Translations under genes and position numbers: made by a program | Notes under the pieces: generated by a model | The model's input: the letters and a program-made list of their open reading frames with translations, nothing else | What the model was told of the DNA's origin: nothing | Database searches by the model: none | NCBI RefSeq assembly: GCF_024807145.1 | Contig: NZ_JANUCA010000002.1 | Span: 494,528 to 558,527, forward strand | Direction: 5' to 3' | Origin: Microbacterium sp. AK031 | GTDB lineage: Bacteria > Actinomycetota > Actinomycetes > Actinomycetales > Microbacteriaceae | Length of the DNA stretch: 64,000 nucleotides | In this document: one piece after another, positions 36,255 to 44,891 of the stretch | How the letters are laid out: the number at the start of each line of letters is the position of its first letter | Numbering within the stretch: the stretch's first letter is position 1

Positions 36255-37141
36255 TTCTCGTCTCCTGTGATGAATCCGGCTCCGAACACCCTCACCATCG
36301 AAAGCGAGCTCACGACGGCGATCACGAGCAGCACCACGCTGATCGCGGAGGCGTAGCCCACGTTCTGCAGCTGGAACGCCTCGAGGAACGCGAAGGTCGG
36401 CAGCATCTCGGATGCGTGATTGGGGCCGCCCTGGGTGAGCACGTAGACGAGTTCGAACGTCTTGAGCGAGCCGATGATCCCGAGCAGGACGAGCGAGAGC
36501 GTCGTGGTTTTCAGGAGTGGGAAGGTGATCCGCAGCATGGTCTGGAAGCCGTTCGCCCCATCGATCCGCGCCGCTTCCATCAGACTGGGATCGATCAGCT
36601 GCAGACCCGCGAGGTAGAAGAGCATCGAGAACCCGGTCCACATCCAGACGTTCACGAAGATCACGGCGAAGATCGCGGTCTGGGGGTCGGAGAGGTAGTT
36701 TCCGCCGAGGAAGCTCAACCCGGCGGATTTGCCGATGGCCGTGAGCACGCCGTTGAACGGATCGAGTATCCGCTGCCAGACGATGCCGACGACCACCGGC
36801 GAGAGGATCGCAGGGATGAAGAAGATCGCCCGGTAGATCGTGCTGCCCCGCAGCCCCTGGTTGAGGGCGACCGCGAGCAGGAAGCCGATCACGCCCTGCG
36901 GGATGATCGTGAGCACGATCCAGAAGGTGGAGTTGCGGAGCGTGATGAGGAACGTCGGATCCCGGAACAGCTCCAGGTAGTTGTCGGTCCCGACTGCCGT
37001 GCCGACGTTCACACCATCCCATTGCAGCGTGCTCGCCTGCACGTTGTAGAAGATGGGGTAGACGACGAAAACGCCGAAAAGGATGAGGGTCGGGGCCAAG
37101 AAGGCCAGTCCCACCAGTCTCTCTCTCGTCAAGATCTTCAT
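36251..37141 (-). CDS. ABC sugar transporter permease (MalF-type)
   Basis: 296 aa with six helices. The EAA loop is PSLMEAARIDGANGFQTMLRITFPLLKTT. It pairs with the MalG-type permease and the lipoprotein encoded 60 bp upstream. The N-terminus MKILTRERLVGLAFLAPTLILF is typical of the family. Confidence 0.93.
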   Translation of the reverse strand: MKILTRERLVGLAFLAPTLILFGVFVVYPIFYNVQASTLQWDGVNVGTAVGTDNYLELFRDPTFLITLRNSTFWIVLTIIPQGVIGFLLAVALNQGLRGSTIYRAIFFIPAILSPVVVGIVWQRILDPFNGVLTAIGKSAGLSFLGGNYLSDPQTAIFAVIFVNVWMWTGFSMLFYLAGLQLIDPSLMEAARIDGANGFQTMLRITFPLLKTTTLSLVLLGIIGSLKTFELVYVLTQGGPNHASEMLPTFAFLEAFQLQNVGYASAISVVLLVIAVVSSLSMVRVFGAGFITGDEK

Positions 37142-37201
37142 GCGCGCTCCTCTCGGGCAGGGTTCGAGGCTGACGCCCCGAACCCTGCGCGAATCCGGTT
37201 G

Positions 37202-38518
37202 TTACAGAGTGTCCTGGACAGCCTGCACGGATTCCGCGGCTTCCTGCGGAGTGGCGTCACCGGTCGCGATCGCGGCCAGCGCGTCTGCGACCGCCTGGTC
37301 GAGCTTGGGAGATTCGAAGTAGCGCGACCACTTCACCTGCGGCAGCCACTCGTCGACGAAGAGGTTCCAGATCTGCTCCTGCTTCTCGCTCGTGAATTTC
37401 TCGGGAGCGAGGCCGGTGACGGCGGGGACGTCGTTCATCGTGTTGACGAGCTTCTGCGCCGCGGAACCGGCGATGAAGTCCGCGAGCACCTTGCAGGCGA
37501 GGTCGGGATTCGCGGTGTTCTTCGAGATACCGAGGCTCACGTCGATGCCGCCAACGAACTGCGATTCGGCCGCGCCACCCGGGATGGTTGGGAACAGGAA
37601 CGGCTCGTACCCGGACATGCCCTCGGACAGCGGCGGGATGTCGGACTTGGTCGGGTCCGACTGTTGGATCCACCACGCGCCGAGCGGGATCATGGCCGCG
37701 TTACCTGCCTCGAACTGATTCACGGCCGAAGGGTAGGCGTCGAGTCCGATCGCCCCGTCCTGGGCGATGCCGTCGGAGAACAGCTTGCCCCAGTACTCGA
37801 AGGCCTCCACGATCGCGGGATCGGTCCAGTCCGTAGTACCGGTCTCCGCTTCGTACACGGTGCCAGGGGAGACATTGTTGGCGATCTGCAGGAAGACCAC
37901 GTTGCGCAGCCAGGAGTCTTTGGCCGGGAGCAGGAACGGTGCGGCGTCGCCGCTGCTGAGGTCCTTCGTGGTCTGCACGAGCTCGTCCCACGTCTTCGGC
38001 ACGCTCAGGCCCGCGTCGTCGAAGATCTCGGAGTTGGCCCACAAGTTGACCGTCTGGGTGAGGATCGGCAGGGAGTAGAAGTTGTCGTCGCCCTCGGGGT
38101 TGCCCATCCGAGCCTGTTCGATGCCGATCGGGTAGAACTTGCTCTGCCAGTCGTCGCCCCACGTCTCGGCCGCGCAGTCCTGCAACGGCATCAGGTTCTC
38201 GCGGTACTGCTGCGTGAGCGCACCGGGCTGCAGACCGAGCACGTCGGGCATCGTGTTCGAGCTCGCGCGGCTCTGCAGGTCGACAAGGTACTCCGGGTAG
38301 TTGAAGATCGTTGCGTCGATCGTCGCGCCCTCGTTCTCGGCCTGGAAGGCGTCGATCATCTGACGCGTAGTCTGTTCGATCGGGCTCCAGGAACGGAACG
38401 TGATCGCGTCCCCGGACGCATTCTCCGATTCCGCCGGCGCCGCACCGCCGGCGCACGCGGTGACCCCCAGTGCAGTGATGACTGTCGCCGCCCCTGCCAG
38501 GCTCCTCTTGAGCTTCAT
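37202..38518 (-). CDS. ABC sugar transporter substrate-binding lipoprotein
   Basis: 438 aa, extracellular-binding-protein family 1. The signal peptide KRSLAGAATVITALGVTAC ends in a lipobox (VTAC), so it is lipid-anchored. The ATG at 38516-38518 is chosen over an upstream TTG because AAGGGG gives proper spacing. It is the first gene of the six-gene operon. The sugar specificity cannot be deduced from sequence alone. Confidence 0.92.
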   Translation of the reverse strand: MKLKRSLAGAATVITALGVTACAGGAAPAESENASGDAITFRSWSPIEQTTRQMIDAFQAENEGATIDATIFNYPEYLVDLQSRASSNTMPDVLGLQPGALTQQYRENLMPLQDCAAETWGDDWQSKFYPIGIEQARMGNPEGDDNFYSLPILTQTVNLWANSEIFDDAGLSVPKTWDELVQTTKDLSSGDAAPFLLPAKDSWLRNVVFLQIANNVSPGTVYEAETGTTDWTDPAIVEAFEYWGKLFSDGIAQDGAIGLDAYPSAVNQFEAGNAAMIPLGAWWIQQSDPTKSDIPPLSEGMSGYEPFLFPTIPGGAAESQFVGGIDVSLGISKNTANPDLACKVLADFIAGSAAQKLVNTMNDVPAVTGLAPEKFTSEKQEQIWNLFVDEWLPQVKWSRYFESPKLDQAVADALAAIATGDATPQEAAESVQAVQDTL

Positions 38519-38799
38519 CTGCAATCCCCTTACTTCTCTGTAAAGTCTTCGGCAACGTGCCGGCCGCTGTTCAGCTTAGTTTTACTTGTGTTTTGGACAC
38601 CCAAAATCGGGCAGATTTGGTGAAGTTCTTTCTATTTTTGTGTTATCGCATGCGAGTAGTTGCGTAAACGAAAGTCCGCTTTGAGATGTCCTGTGCGACG
38701 ACGCACCGACAGCCTTACTTGATCGCAACCCGCGCCACATCGGGACGCATACAACGCGTCTCATCACGCGGCATCCCGACAGCCCCGTACGATCGAGGC
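38519..38799. promoter_or_regulatory. AT-rich control region of the sugar operon with palindrome
   Basis: The region has no gene. About 38570-38680 is markedly AT-rich compared with the surrounding DNA. It holds a perfect repeat TTTTGG-ACAC-CCAAAA (38591-38606) and two TTGTGTT words (38586 and 38637). These are candidate sites for the DeoR regulator encoded at the other end of the operon. The right end contains TACGAT (38788-38793), the likely -10 of the divergent lactonase. Confidence 0.55.
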
Positions 38800-39828
38800 A
38801 TGACCGATTCCGCGCTCGTCCTGGTCGCCAATTCGGGCGACGGATCCATCAGCACCTTCCGCCTCGAAGACGGGCGGCTCGATCGCCTGGCTGTCACTGA
38901 CGGACTCGACGGATGCTCGACCTTCGCCATCGACGCTGCCAGGGATCTCGTCTATGCCGGAGTGAAGGGCGCGCCCGCCGGCATCCTCACTCTCGCGCTC
39001 GATCGCGAGAGCGGACAGCTGACCCCGAAGTCCCGCCTCGATCTCCCCGACGGAGGCATGAACTACCTCGCCCTCACGCCGGATGGCGCCGGTCTGCTCG
39101 GCGCCTCATATGGCGGCGGCTACGGCATCAGCTGCCCGGTCTCCGACGGCACCGTGGGCGAGCCAGTCTCGAGGATCGAGTTCCCGAACCTGCATTCCGT
39201 ACTGCCGAGCGCAGACGCTCGATTCGCCTACTTCGTGTCGCTGGGCGCCGATCTCGTGGCTCAGTACGCGCTGTCCCACGACCTTCGACTCGCGCCATTG
39301 GAACCCGAGACCGTGGCCGCGCCGGCCGGCAGCGGGCCGCGCCATCTCGTGATGAACGAGGCGCAGGATGCGGCGTACGTGCTCACCGAGTTCTCCGGCG
39401 AGGTGCTCCACTACAGCCGCGACGAGACCAGTGGAGAGCTCACCCTTCGTGGTGCAGCCACCGCCCACGACACGACCAAGAGTCTCGGGCACAGCGTGTT
39501 CGGCGCGGATCCGCTCGCTCACCACTACATCTGGGGCGCCGATCTGCATTTCGGCGCGGGCGGCAGTCGCCTGTGGAGCTCAGAGCGCACCGAGAGCACG
39601 CTCGGCGCTGTGGCGGTGGCCGAGGACGGATCGCTTTCCGCTTCGGAGCACTTCACCGTGACCGAGCCGCAACCACGCGGATTCGCGCTCAGCCCCGACG
39701 GCGCCCACCTCGTCGCCGCGGGAGAGATGTCGACGACCCTCTCGCTCTACCGCGTCCGCGACGACGATCTCGAGTTCCTTCAGCAGGTCGAGACCGGTCG
39801 CGGCGCGAACTGGGTCCGCTTCGTCTGA
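38800..39828 (+). CDS. Lactonase family protein (seven-bladed beta-propeller, YbhE/Pgl-like)
   Basis: 342 aa. Repeated blade motifs (DGSISTFRLEDGRLDRL, SPDGAHLVAAGEMSTTLSLYRV) and GSGPRHLVM, LTEFSGEVL match the 6-phosphogluconolactonase-like propeller family. It probably hydrolyses a sugar lactone, and the neighbouring DapA-type and TTT genes suggest sugar-acid use. The ATG follows TACGAT by 6 nt (leaderless). An upstream in-frame start lies in promoter DNA and is rejected. Confidence 0.85.
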   Translation: MTDSALVLVANSGDGSISTFRLEDGRLDRLAVTDGLDGCSTFAIDAARDLVYAGVKGAPAGILTLALDRESGQLTPKSRLDLPDGGMNYLALTPDGAGLLGASYGGGYGISCPVSDGTVGEPVSRIEFPNLHSVLPSADARFAYFVSLGADLVAQYALSHDLRLAPLEPETVAAPAGSGPRHLVMNEAQDAAYVLTEFSGEVLHYSRDETSGELTLRGAATAHDTTKSLGHSVFGADPLAHHYIWGADLHFGAGGSRLWSSERTESTLGAVAVAEDGSLSASEHFTVTEPQPRGFALSPDGAHLVAAGEMSTTLSLYRVRDDDLEFLQQVETGRGANWVRFV

Positions 39829-39854
39829 GCTTCGGGCCGCGACAGCACGGCCGC

Positions 39855-39920
39855 GAGACAGGCCCTGCCGCACGGAACAGGCCCTGGCACGACATATCTC
39901 GTGCGGCAGGACCTGTTTCG
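39855..39920. repeat. Long hairpin repeat between convergent genes (copy 2)
   Basis: CAGGCCCTGCCGCACG (39859-39874) pairs with CGTGCGGCAGGACCTG (39900-39915), 15 of 16 bases. The loop carries a degenerate extra copy (GAACAGGCCCTGGCACG). It has the same architecture and related sequence as the element at 26994-27058, again between a plus-strand and a minus-strand gene end. Confidence 0.8.
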
Positions 39921-39936
39921 GCGTGAAGAGCGCGAT

Positions 39937-40806
39937 TCAGCGGTGCTTGGCCACCACCTGCGCAACAGCGGCACGCTCAGCATCCGTCGGCTCGGCGATC
40001 GCCATCCGGCAATGCGTGTCGGTGACGCCGAGAGCGCGGTAGCCCTCTTTCATGCGCGCCATGTCGCCGCCGATGAGCGCGACGACCTCGTCGACGGCAT
40101 CCTGGGCCGAAGCGATGGCAGCGGCGTCTCCCGAACGGGCGGCATCCGCCAGCGATCGGAACGGCTTGGGCGTGACAGATGAGACTCCCGAGACGACGCC
40201 CTGGGCGCCGGAACCGACGGCCGCGATGAGATCACGATCGGCGCCGGTGTACAGCTCGAAGTCCGCCGGCACCACCGAACGGTACTCGGCGATGTCGTCG
40301 AGCGAGAGCTCACTGATCTTGGCTCCGACCACGTTCGGCAGGGTGGAAAGTCGCACCAGCAGCTCCGGCGAGACCGGGTTCCCGCTGCGCGCCGGGTAGA
40401 TGTAGACGTAAAGGCGACCGTCGCCCACGGCATCCGAGACTGCCTGGTAGTAGTCGAAGATCGCGTCATCGGTGGAGCGCAGGTAGTACGGGGTGAGGGC
40501 AGCGAACTCCGTCGCACCGAGTTCACGAGCGATTCGCGTGAGACGCACCGCTTCGAACGTGCTGGGTTGGCCGACGTGCACGACGACACGCATCCGATCG
40601 GCGAGCTCTGCGAGTGCCGCCTCGACCAGAGACGTGAACTCGGCCACGTCCACGGCAGGGAACTCGCCCGTCGTGCCGAGCACGAATGCGCCCTCGTTGC
40701 CGGATTCACCGACGAACCGGAAGATCGCGCGCGACCCTTCAAGATCGAGACTCCCGTCGCGGTGGAACGCAGTCGGGACGGCAGTCAGGATGTCATAGCG
40801 GGTCAC
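39937..40806 (-). CDS. DapA/DHDPS family lyase or aldolase
   Basis: 289 aa TIM barrel. GTTGE (44-48), the Tyr of YIYPARSG (Tyr137) and the Schiff-base Lys of GAKISE (Lys163) are present. Placement after tctA and opposite a lactonase suggests a keto-deoxy sugar-acid or 4-hydroxy-2-ketoacid aldolase or dehydratase rather than lysine synthesis. The start overlaps tctA by 4 bp, so it belongs to the transporter operon. Confidence 0.88.
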   Translation of the reverse strand: MTRYDILTAVPTAFHRDGSLDLEGSRAIFRFVGESGNEGAFVLGTTGEFPAVDVAEFTSLVEAALAELADRMRVVVHVGQPSTFEAVRLTRIARELGATEFAALTPYYLRSTDDAIFDYYQAVSDAVGDGRLYVYIYPARSGNPVSPELLVRLSTLPNVVGAKISELSLDDIAEYRSVVPADFELYTGADRDLIAAVGSGAQGVVSGVSSVTPKPFRSLADAARSGDAAAIASAQDAVDEVVALIGGDMARMKEGYRALGVTDTHCRMAIAEPTDAERAAVAQVVAKHR

Positions 40807-42452
40807 TTCTTGTTCTCCTTGGAATTCTTGCGTGGACGGCGGGTCTTCGCCGCAGGCGGGTTGCGCACGGTCGAGGTGAGCAGTTCGGGGTCTGCGGCGA
40901 GCTCATCGTGCGCCTTCGAGATCTGCGCAATGCTCTCGGTGTCGAGCACCGAACCGGCGAACGACGCGCGCTCTGCACCTGGCTTGCGGGCGGCGCGGAT
41001 GGCCGGCATGACGATCGAGAGCACGGCGAGCACGAGCAGCACGATCGCGATCGGACTGACGACCTCGAAGAACGGGCGCGTAGGAAGGATCGCCAGAGTG
41101 CGGGCCAGATTCTCCTCGGCGAGAGGGCCGAGGAGAAGACCGAGCACGACGGGTCCGGCCGGCACCTGCATGCGCTTGAGCAGTACACCGATGACGCCGA
41201 ACACGAGCATCGTGACGACGGTCGCGAGGCTGTTCGAGGTCGCATAGGTGCCGATGACGCAGAAGATGAGGATGCCACTCCACAGGTACGGCTGCGGCAC
41301 ATCGAGCAGCTTCACCATGCCCTTCATGCGGATGAGGCTCAGAACGAGCGAGAGCAGAGTGGCGACAAGCATGATGCCGACGATCGAGACGACGAGGTCG
41401 GGACGGTTCGTGAACAGGTCGGGGCCAGGTGTGATGCCCCAGATGATCATCGAGCCGATCATCACGGCCATGACAGAGTCGCCGGGGATGCCCAGCGCCA
41501 TCGTCGTCGTCAGCGACCCGCCGAGCGTCGCACTGGATGCCGAGTCGGACGCCGCGACGCCCTCGATGGATCCCTTGCCGAACTGCTCAGGATGCTTCGA
41601 CGCCTTGCGCGCGCGCTCCCAGCCGATGAGACCGGCGATGTCTCCACCCGCGGCGGGAATGAGCCCCACGCCGAGCCCGACAGCGCCGCCGACCGCGGTC
41701 GCTCGGCCACTCTGCTTCAGTTCGGACCTGTTCGGCAACCAGCGACCGAGGCTCGAGATCGGGCGCACCTTGGATGCCCGATGCGTGAGCAGCTGGTCGA
41801 ACAGTTCGGCGATGCCGAAGAGTCCGATGATGACGGCGATGAAGTTCACGCCTTCGACGAGATCGAGAGATCCGAAGGTGAAGCGCTTGTCTGCCGTGGC
41901 GGCGTAGGTGCCGACGGTGCCGAGCATGAGGCCGAAGACACCGGCGAGGATGCCCTTGAGCATCGACTTCGACGAGATACCGATCATGATCGCGATACCG
42001 AACACGACGAGCGCGAACAGTTCCGGCGACTTGAAGTAATCGCGGGCGAAACTGGCGATCGGCACTGCTGCCAGCGCGAACAGCACCAGCGAGGCGAGGA
42101 TGCCGACGGCGGACACGATGGCCGACATCGTGAGTGCCAGGCCGGCCCTGCCTTGCTTGGCCATCGGATAGCCATCGAGCGTGGTCGCGATGGATGCCGG
42201 CGTGCCTGGCGTGTTGATGAGGATCGAGGGCACCCGGTCGCCGAAGTTCGCGGCGACGTAGATGGTGAGCAGCACCGCGAGACCCTGCACCGGCTCCAGC
42301 GTCATGGTGAAGCCGGCCGCCAGCGCGACGGCCATGGTCGCGGTGATGCCGGGGAAGGCCCCGACCATGAAGCCCAGCAGGAGGCCGACGAGCATGTAGA
42401 GCAGAATCGAGATGTCGAGGAGCGAGTTCAGCCCCTCCATCAGCGGAGTCAT
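40803..42452 (-). CDS. tctA: Tripartite tricarboxylate transporter, large permease TctA
   Basis: 549 aa with about 11-12 membrane helices. Family motifs are GAFPGITATMAVALAAGFTM, NTPGTPASIATTLDGYPMAKQG and PAAGGDIAGLIGWERA. The basic C-terminal tail is Lys/Arg rich. The ATG at 42450-42452 overlaps tctB by 4 bp. TTT systems import carboxylates using the periplasmic-type TctC lipoprotein. Confidence 0.94.
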   Translation of the reverse strand: MTPLMEGLNSLLDISILLYMLVGLLLGFMVGAFPGITATMAVALAAGFTMTLEPVQGLAVLLTIYVAANFGDRVPSILINTPGTPASIATTLDGYPMAKQGRAGLALTMSAIVSAVGILASLVLFALAAVPIASFARDYFKSPELFALVVFGIAIMIGISSKSMLKGILAGVFGLMLGTVGTYAATADKRFTFGSLDLVEGVNFIAVIIGLFGIAELFDQLLTHRASKVRPISSLGRWLPNRSELKQSGRATAVGGAVGLGVGLIPAAGGDIAGLIGWERARKASKHPEQFGKGSIEGVAASDSASSATLGGSLTTTMALGIPGDSVMAVMIGSMIIWGITPGPDLFTNRPDLVVSIVGIMLVATLLSLVLSLIRMKGMVKLLDVPQPYLWSGILIFCVIGTYATSNSLATVVTMLVFGVIGVLLKRMQVPAGPVVLGLLLGPLAEENLARTLAILPTRPFFEVVSPIAIVLLVLAVLSIVMPAIRAARKPGAERASFAGSVLDTESIAQISKAHDELAADPELLTSTVRNPPAAKTRRPRKNSKENKK

Positions 42453-42976
42453 AGTGGGATCCTCAGCAGCATCCCGAACACGACGTAGATGAACGCCGTG
42501 AGGGATGCGGTGTAGATGATGAGACTCAGCCAGCGGCGGTGCCCGTACACGAGCATGAGGCTGGCCATGAGCAGGGCTGCCGCAATCGGGAAGACCTCGA
42601 TGCGGTAGCCGAACAGGATGACGGAACCGAGCGACCACAGTGCGATGAATGCGACGGAGATCACGAGTGTCGCGAGGACCCGGACGACTCCTTGGCGCTG
42701 TATGCGCTCGAGATCCTCACGCCCTGGCGCAGGTCGGACGATCGCCATGACGAGGATGGCGATGGCGACGACGACGCCGATGACGGCGAGGACCATGGGC
42801 CAGAAGCGGGCATCGATCTGACCGGGAGCAGCCTCGCGGCGCAGATCGATCTGCGTGGTGAGCGCCAGATAACCGGCGGTGACGGCGACCGCCACGATGC
42901 CGAACGCGATCTCGAGCGGCCGTGATGGCCTCGCACCTTGATACTCGCCGCTGTCCGCGACCTCTGAAGACGACAT
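42449..42976 (-). CDS. tctB: Tripartite tricarboxylate transporter, small permease TctB
   Basis: 175 aa, four membrane helices (IAFGIVAVAVTAGYLAL, MVLAVIGVVVAIAILVMAIV, VLATLVISVAFIALWSLG and a C-terminal hydrophobic region). Poorly conserved, as usual for TctB. Identity rests on size, topology and position between tctC and tctA. Confidence 0.9.
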   Translation of the reverse strand: MSSSEVADSGEYQGARPSRPLEIAFGIVAVAVTAGYLALTTQIDLRREAAPGQIDARFWPMVLAVIGVVVAIAILVMAIVRPAPGREDLERIQRQGVVRVLATLVISVAFIALWSLGSVILFGYRIEVFPIAAALLMASLMLVYGHRRWLSLIIYTASLTAFIYVVFGMLLRIPL

Positions 42977-43033
42977 GTGCTTCCTTCGACGGATGCGGAG
43001 GCCGGGGTCGCTCCCCCGGCCTCCTTCGCGGGA

Positions 43034-44002
43034 TCAGCCCAGCAGTTCCTGGAACAGCGTGAACTGCTCGCCGACGAACTCGGTGAACTCTGCCGAGTCC
43101 CGATAGACGACGAGGTTGCCGGCATCCTCTTGGAACTTCGTGTAGCTGTCGGATTCGACGGCTTCCTTGATGGCCGCCTCGAGCGTGGCGTGCACGTCGT
43201 CCGGCAGACCGGTGGGCGCATAGATGCCACCCCAGCCACCGAAGACGAGCTCGGTGCCGACGGCTTCTTCCGCGGTCGGCACGTCGGGCGCATCGGGGTG
43301 ACGCTCGTCGTTCATCACAGCGAGGATGCGCACGGCGTCGCCCTGCGACAGCGCCTCACCGAGTCCGGAGACCGCGGCGACGGTCTCGCCGGAAGCCGCC
43401 GCGGCGACAGCTGGCGCACCGCCGTCGTACGGAACCGGGGTCACCTCGCCGCCGGTCTCGGCTCCGAGCGCGATGCTGGCCGCCTCCCAGATCGACCCGG
43501 CACCCGAGTTGGCGATCGTGACCGGTGCGGTCTTGGACTGCGCGACGAGATCCTCGAGCGTCTGGATGTCGCTTGTGGCCGACACCGAGATGACTCCAGG
43601 AGCCAACATGATCTGGCCGAGCATGTCGAAGTTCTCGGGCAGGACGTTGGCGTCTTGCGTGGTGTTCAGCATGGCGATCTCGACGGGGCCGAAGCCGATC
43701 ACGTAGCCGTCCGGGTCCTGCTCGGCGACATACTCCATCGCGAGCGCGCCGGCAGCACCGGGCATGTTCTCCGGGATGACGCTGACATCGAGGATCTTCT
43801 CGAGTTCGGTGGCGAGCGCGCGCGACGAGAGGTCGGAGCCTCCGCCGGGGTTCGCCTGGATGATCAGCCGGATGTCCTTCTCGGGGAAAGAGGACGCGGC
43901 ATCGCCGCCCTCTTCGACCTTGGTGCAGCCGGACATCACGAGTGCTGCTGTGGTGAAGACCGCGGCGGCGGCGAACACGCGGTTCATACGCTTGATGGGC
44001 AT
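43034..44002 (-). CDS. tctC: Tripartite tricarboxylate transporter substrate-binding lipoprotein TctC
   Basis: 322 aa. The signal peptide ends in lipobox VMSGC. The mature part has the TTT/Bug family pattern PEKDIRLIIQANPGGGSDLSSRALA, VIPENMPGAAGALAMEYVA and DGYVIG. The start MPIKRMNRV at 44000-44002 follows AGAGGAG. The 30 upstream in-frame residues run into the GntR operator and are rejected. The ligand is some carboxylate, identity unknown. Confidence 0.92.
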   Translation of the reverse strand: MPIKRMNRVFAAAAVFTTAALVMSGCTKVEEGGDAASSFPEKDIRLIIQANPGGGSDLSSRALATELEKILDVSVIPENMPGAAGALAMEYVAEQDPDGYVIGFGPVEIAMLNTTQDANVLPENFDMLGQIMLAPGVISVSATSDIQTLEDLVAQSKTAPVTIANSGAGSIWEAASIALGAETGGEVTPVPYDGGAPAVAAAASGETVAAVSGLGEALSQGDAVRILAVMNDERHPDAPDVPTAEEAVGTELVFGGWGGIYAPTGLPDDVHATLEAAIKEAVESDSYTKFQEDAGNLVVYRDSAEFTEFVGEQFTLFQELLG

Positions 44003-44058
44003 CTTTGCTCCTCTTTGAGTGCAGGTGGGGACCTTACCGACTGGCCGAGCGTAGCATT

Positions 44059-44078
44059 GTTGACTGTTAACAGTCAAC
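44059..44078. promoter_or_regulatory. Perfect 20-bp palindrome, GntR operator before tctC
   Basis: GTTGACTGTTAACAGTCAAC is a perfect palindrome 57 bp upstream of the tctC start. Its left half recurs at 44792 in front of the GntR gene. The GntR regulator encoded between them is the obvious cognate protein. Confidence 0.85.
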
Positions 44079-44114
44079 GCGAAGCAAACCACTGACGCCG
44101 ATCAGGCAACTGCC

Positions 44115-44777
44115 TCAGGGGCGCCGTTGCGAGAGTTCGCTCAGCATCCGGTCGCGCGCGCCGTCGAGATGCTCGGTGAGTACAGCGGCTGCCTGCTCAG
44201 GTGAGCCGCTGCGCATGACGTCCATGAGCCTGACGTGATCACCCGACGACTCATGCAGGTCGTCGTCATGATTGATCGTCACTTCGAGAAGTGCCGCGAA
44301 CGTGGGCAGGTACTGACTCCACGCACCCGCCAGTCGTGGATGGTCGGCGAGGGCGTAGATCTGCGAGTGGAACTCAAGATCCGCAGCCACGAATGCCGCG
44401 TGATCACCGGAGTCTGCCGCTGCCCCCATTCGCCCCACGGCCGCAGCCATCGCCGTCCAGCGCGACGGATCCTCGACCCGCATCGCGCGCGACAGCGCCA
44501 ACTGCTCAAGAGCGCCTCGCAGACTGTAGAGCTGGTCGACATCGTCCCGGCTGAGGCCGACGATGTACACCCCGCGCGGGCGCTGCACCTCTACCAGCTT
44601 CTCGAAGCTGAGCTGCATCAGCGCGTCACGAATCGGACCGCGACTGACGTCGAACTCCTCCGCGAGCGCTTCCTCGGTGATGCGCTCGCCTGGTGCGAGC
44701 TCTCCCCGCACGATCCGGTGTCGCAGCACGCCGGCGACCTGGGCGCCAAGGGACTCAGCGCGCTTCACTGTCTGCAT
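44115..44777 (-). CDS. GntR family regulator (FadR subfamily, FCD domain)
   Basis: 220 aa. The winged HTH (ELAPGERITEEALAEEFDVSRGPIRDALMQL) is followed by an all-helical FCD ligand domain (DVDQLYSLRGALEQLALSRA, ADLEFHSQIYALADHPRL, with the metal-site His residues typical of carboxylate-sensing members). The ATG at 44775-44777 follows AGGAGG. A start 12 codons upstream would lie in the operator. It probably represses itself and the tct operon downstream on the same strand. Confidence 0.92.
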   Translation of the reverse strand: MQTVKRAESLGAQVAGVLRHRIVRGELAPGERITEEALAEEFDVSRGPIRDALMQLSFEKLVEVQRPRGVYIVGLSRDDVDQLYSLRGALEQLALSRAMRVEDPSRWTAMAAAVGRMGAAADSGDHAAFVAADLEFHSQIYALADHPRLAGAWSQYLPTFAALLEVTINHDDDLHESSGDHVRLMDVMRSGSPEQAAAVLTEHLDGARDRMLSELSQRRP

Positions 44778-44791
44778 CACGACGCCCTCCT

Positions 44792-44811
44792 GTTGACTGT
44801 TGACAGGATAC
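44792..44811. promoter_or_regulatory. GntR autoregulatory site
   Basis: GTTGACTGTTGACAGGATAC matches the perfect palindrome at 44059-44078 in its first 15 bases with one change. It lies immediately upstream of the GntR ribosome site. Confidence 0.7.
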
Positions 44812-44891
44812 ACACCTCCTCGCGTCCTCTAGCACAATCACCCTCACCGCCCCCTGAGACTCCCGCGCTCGCATCTGGCAACGTGGCATCC

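Noticed and set aside
36416..38623. A 735-codon plus-strand frame across the sugar permease and binding-protein genes
   Set aside because: The opposite strand has unambiguous ABC components. This frame is rich in Arg/Glu/His with no motif.
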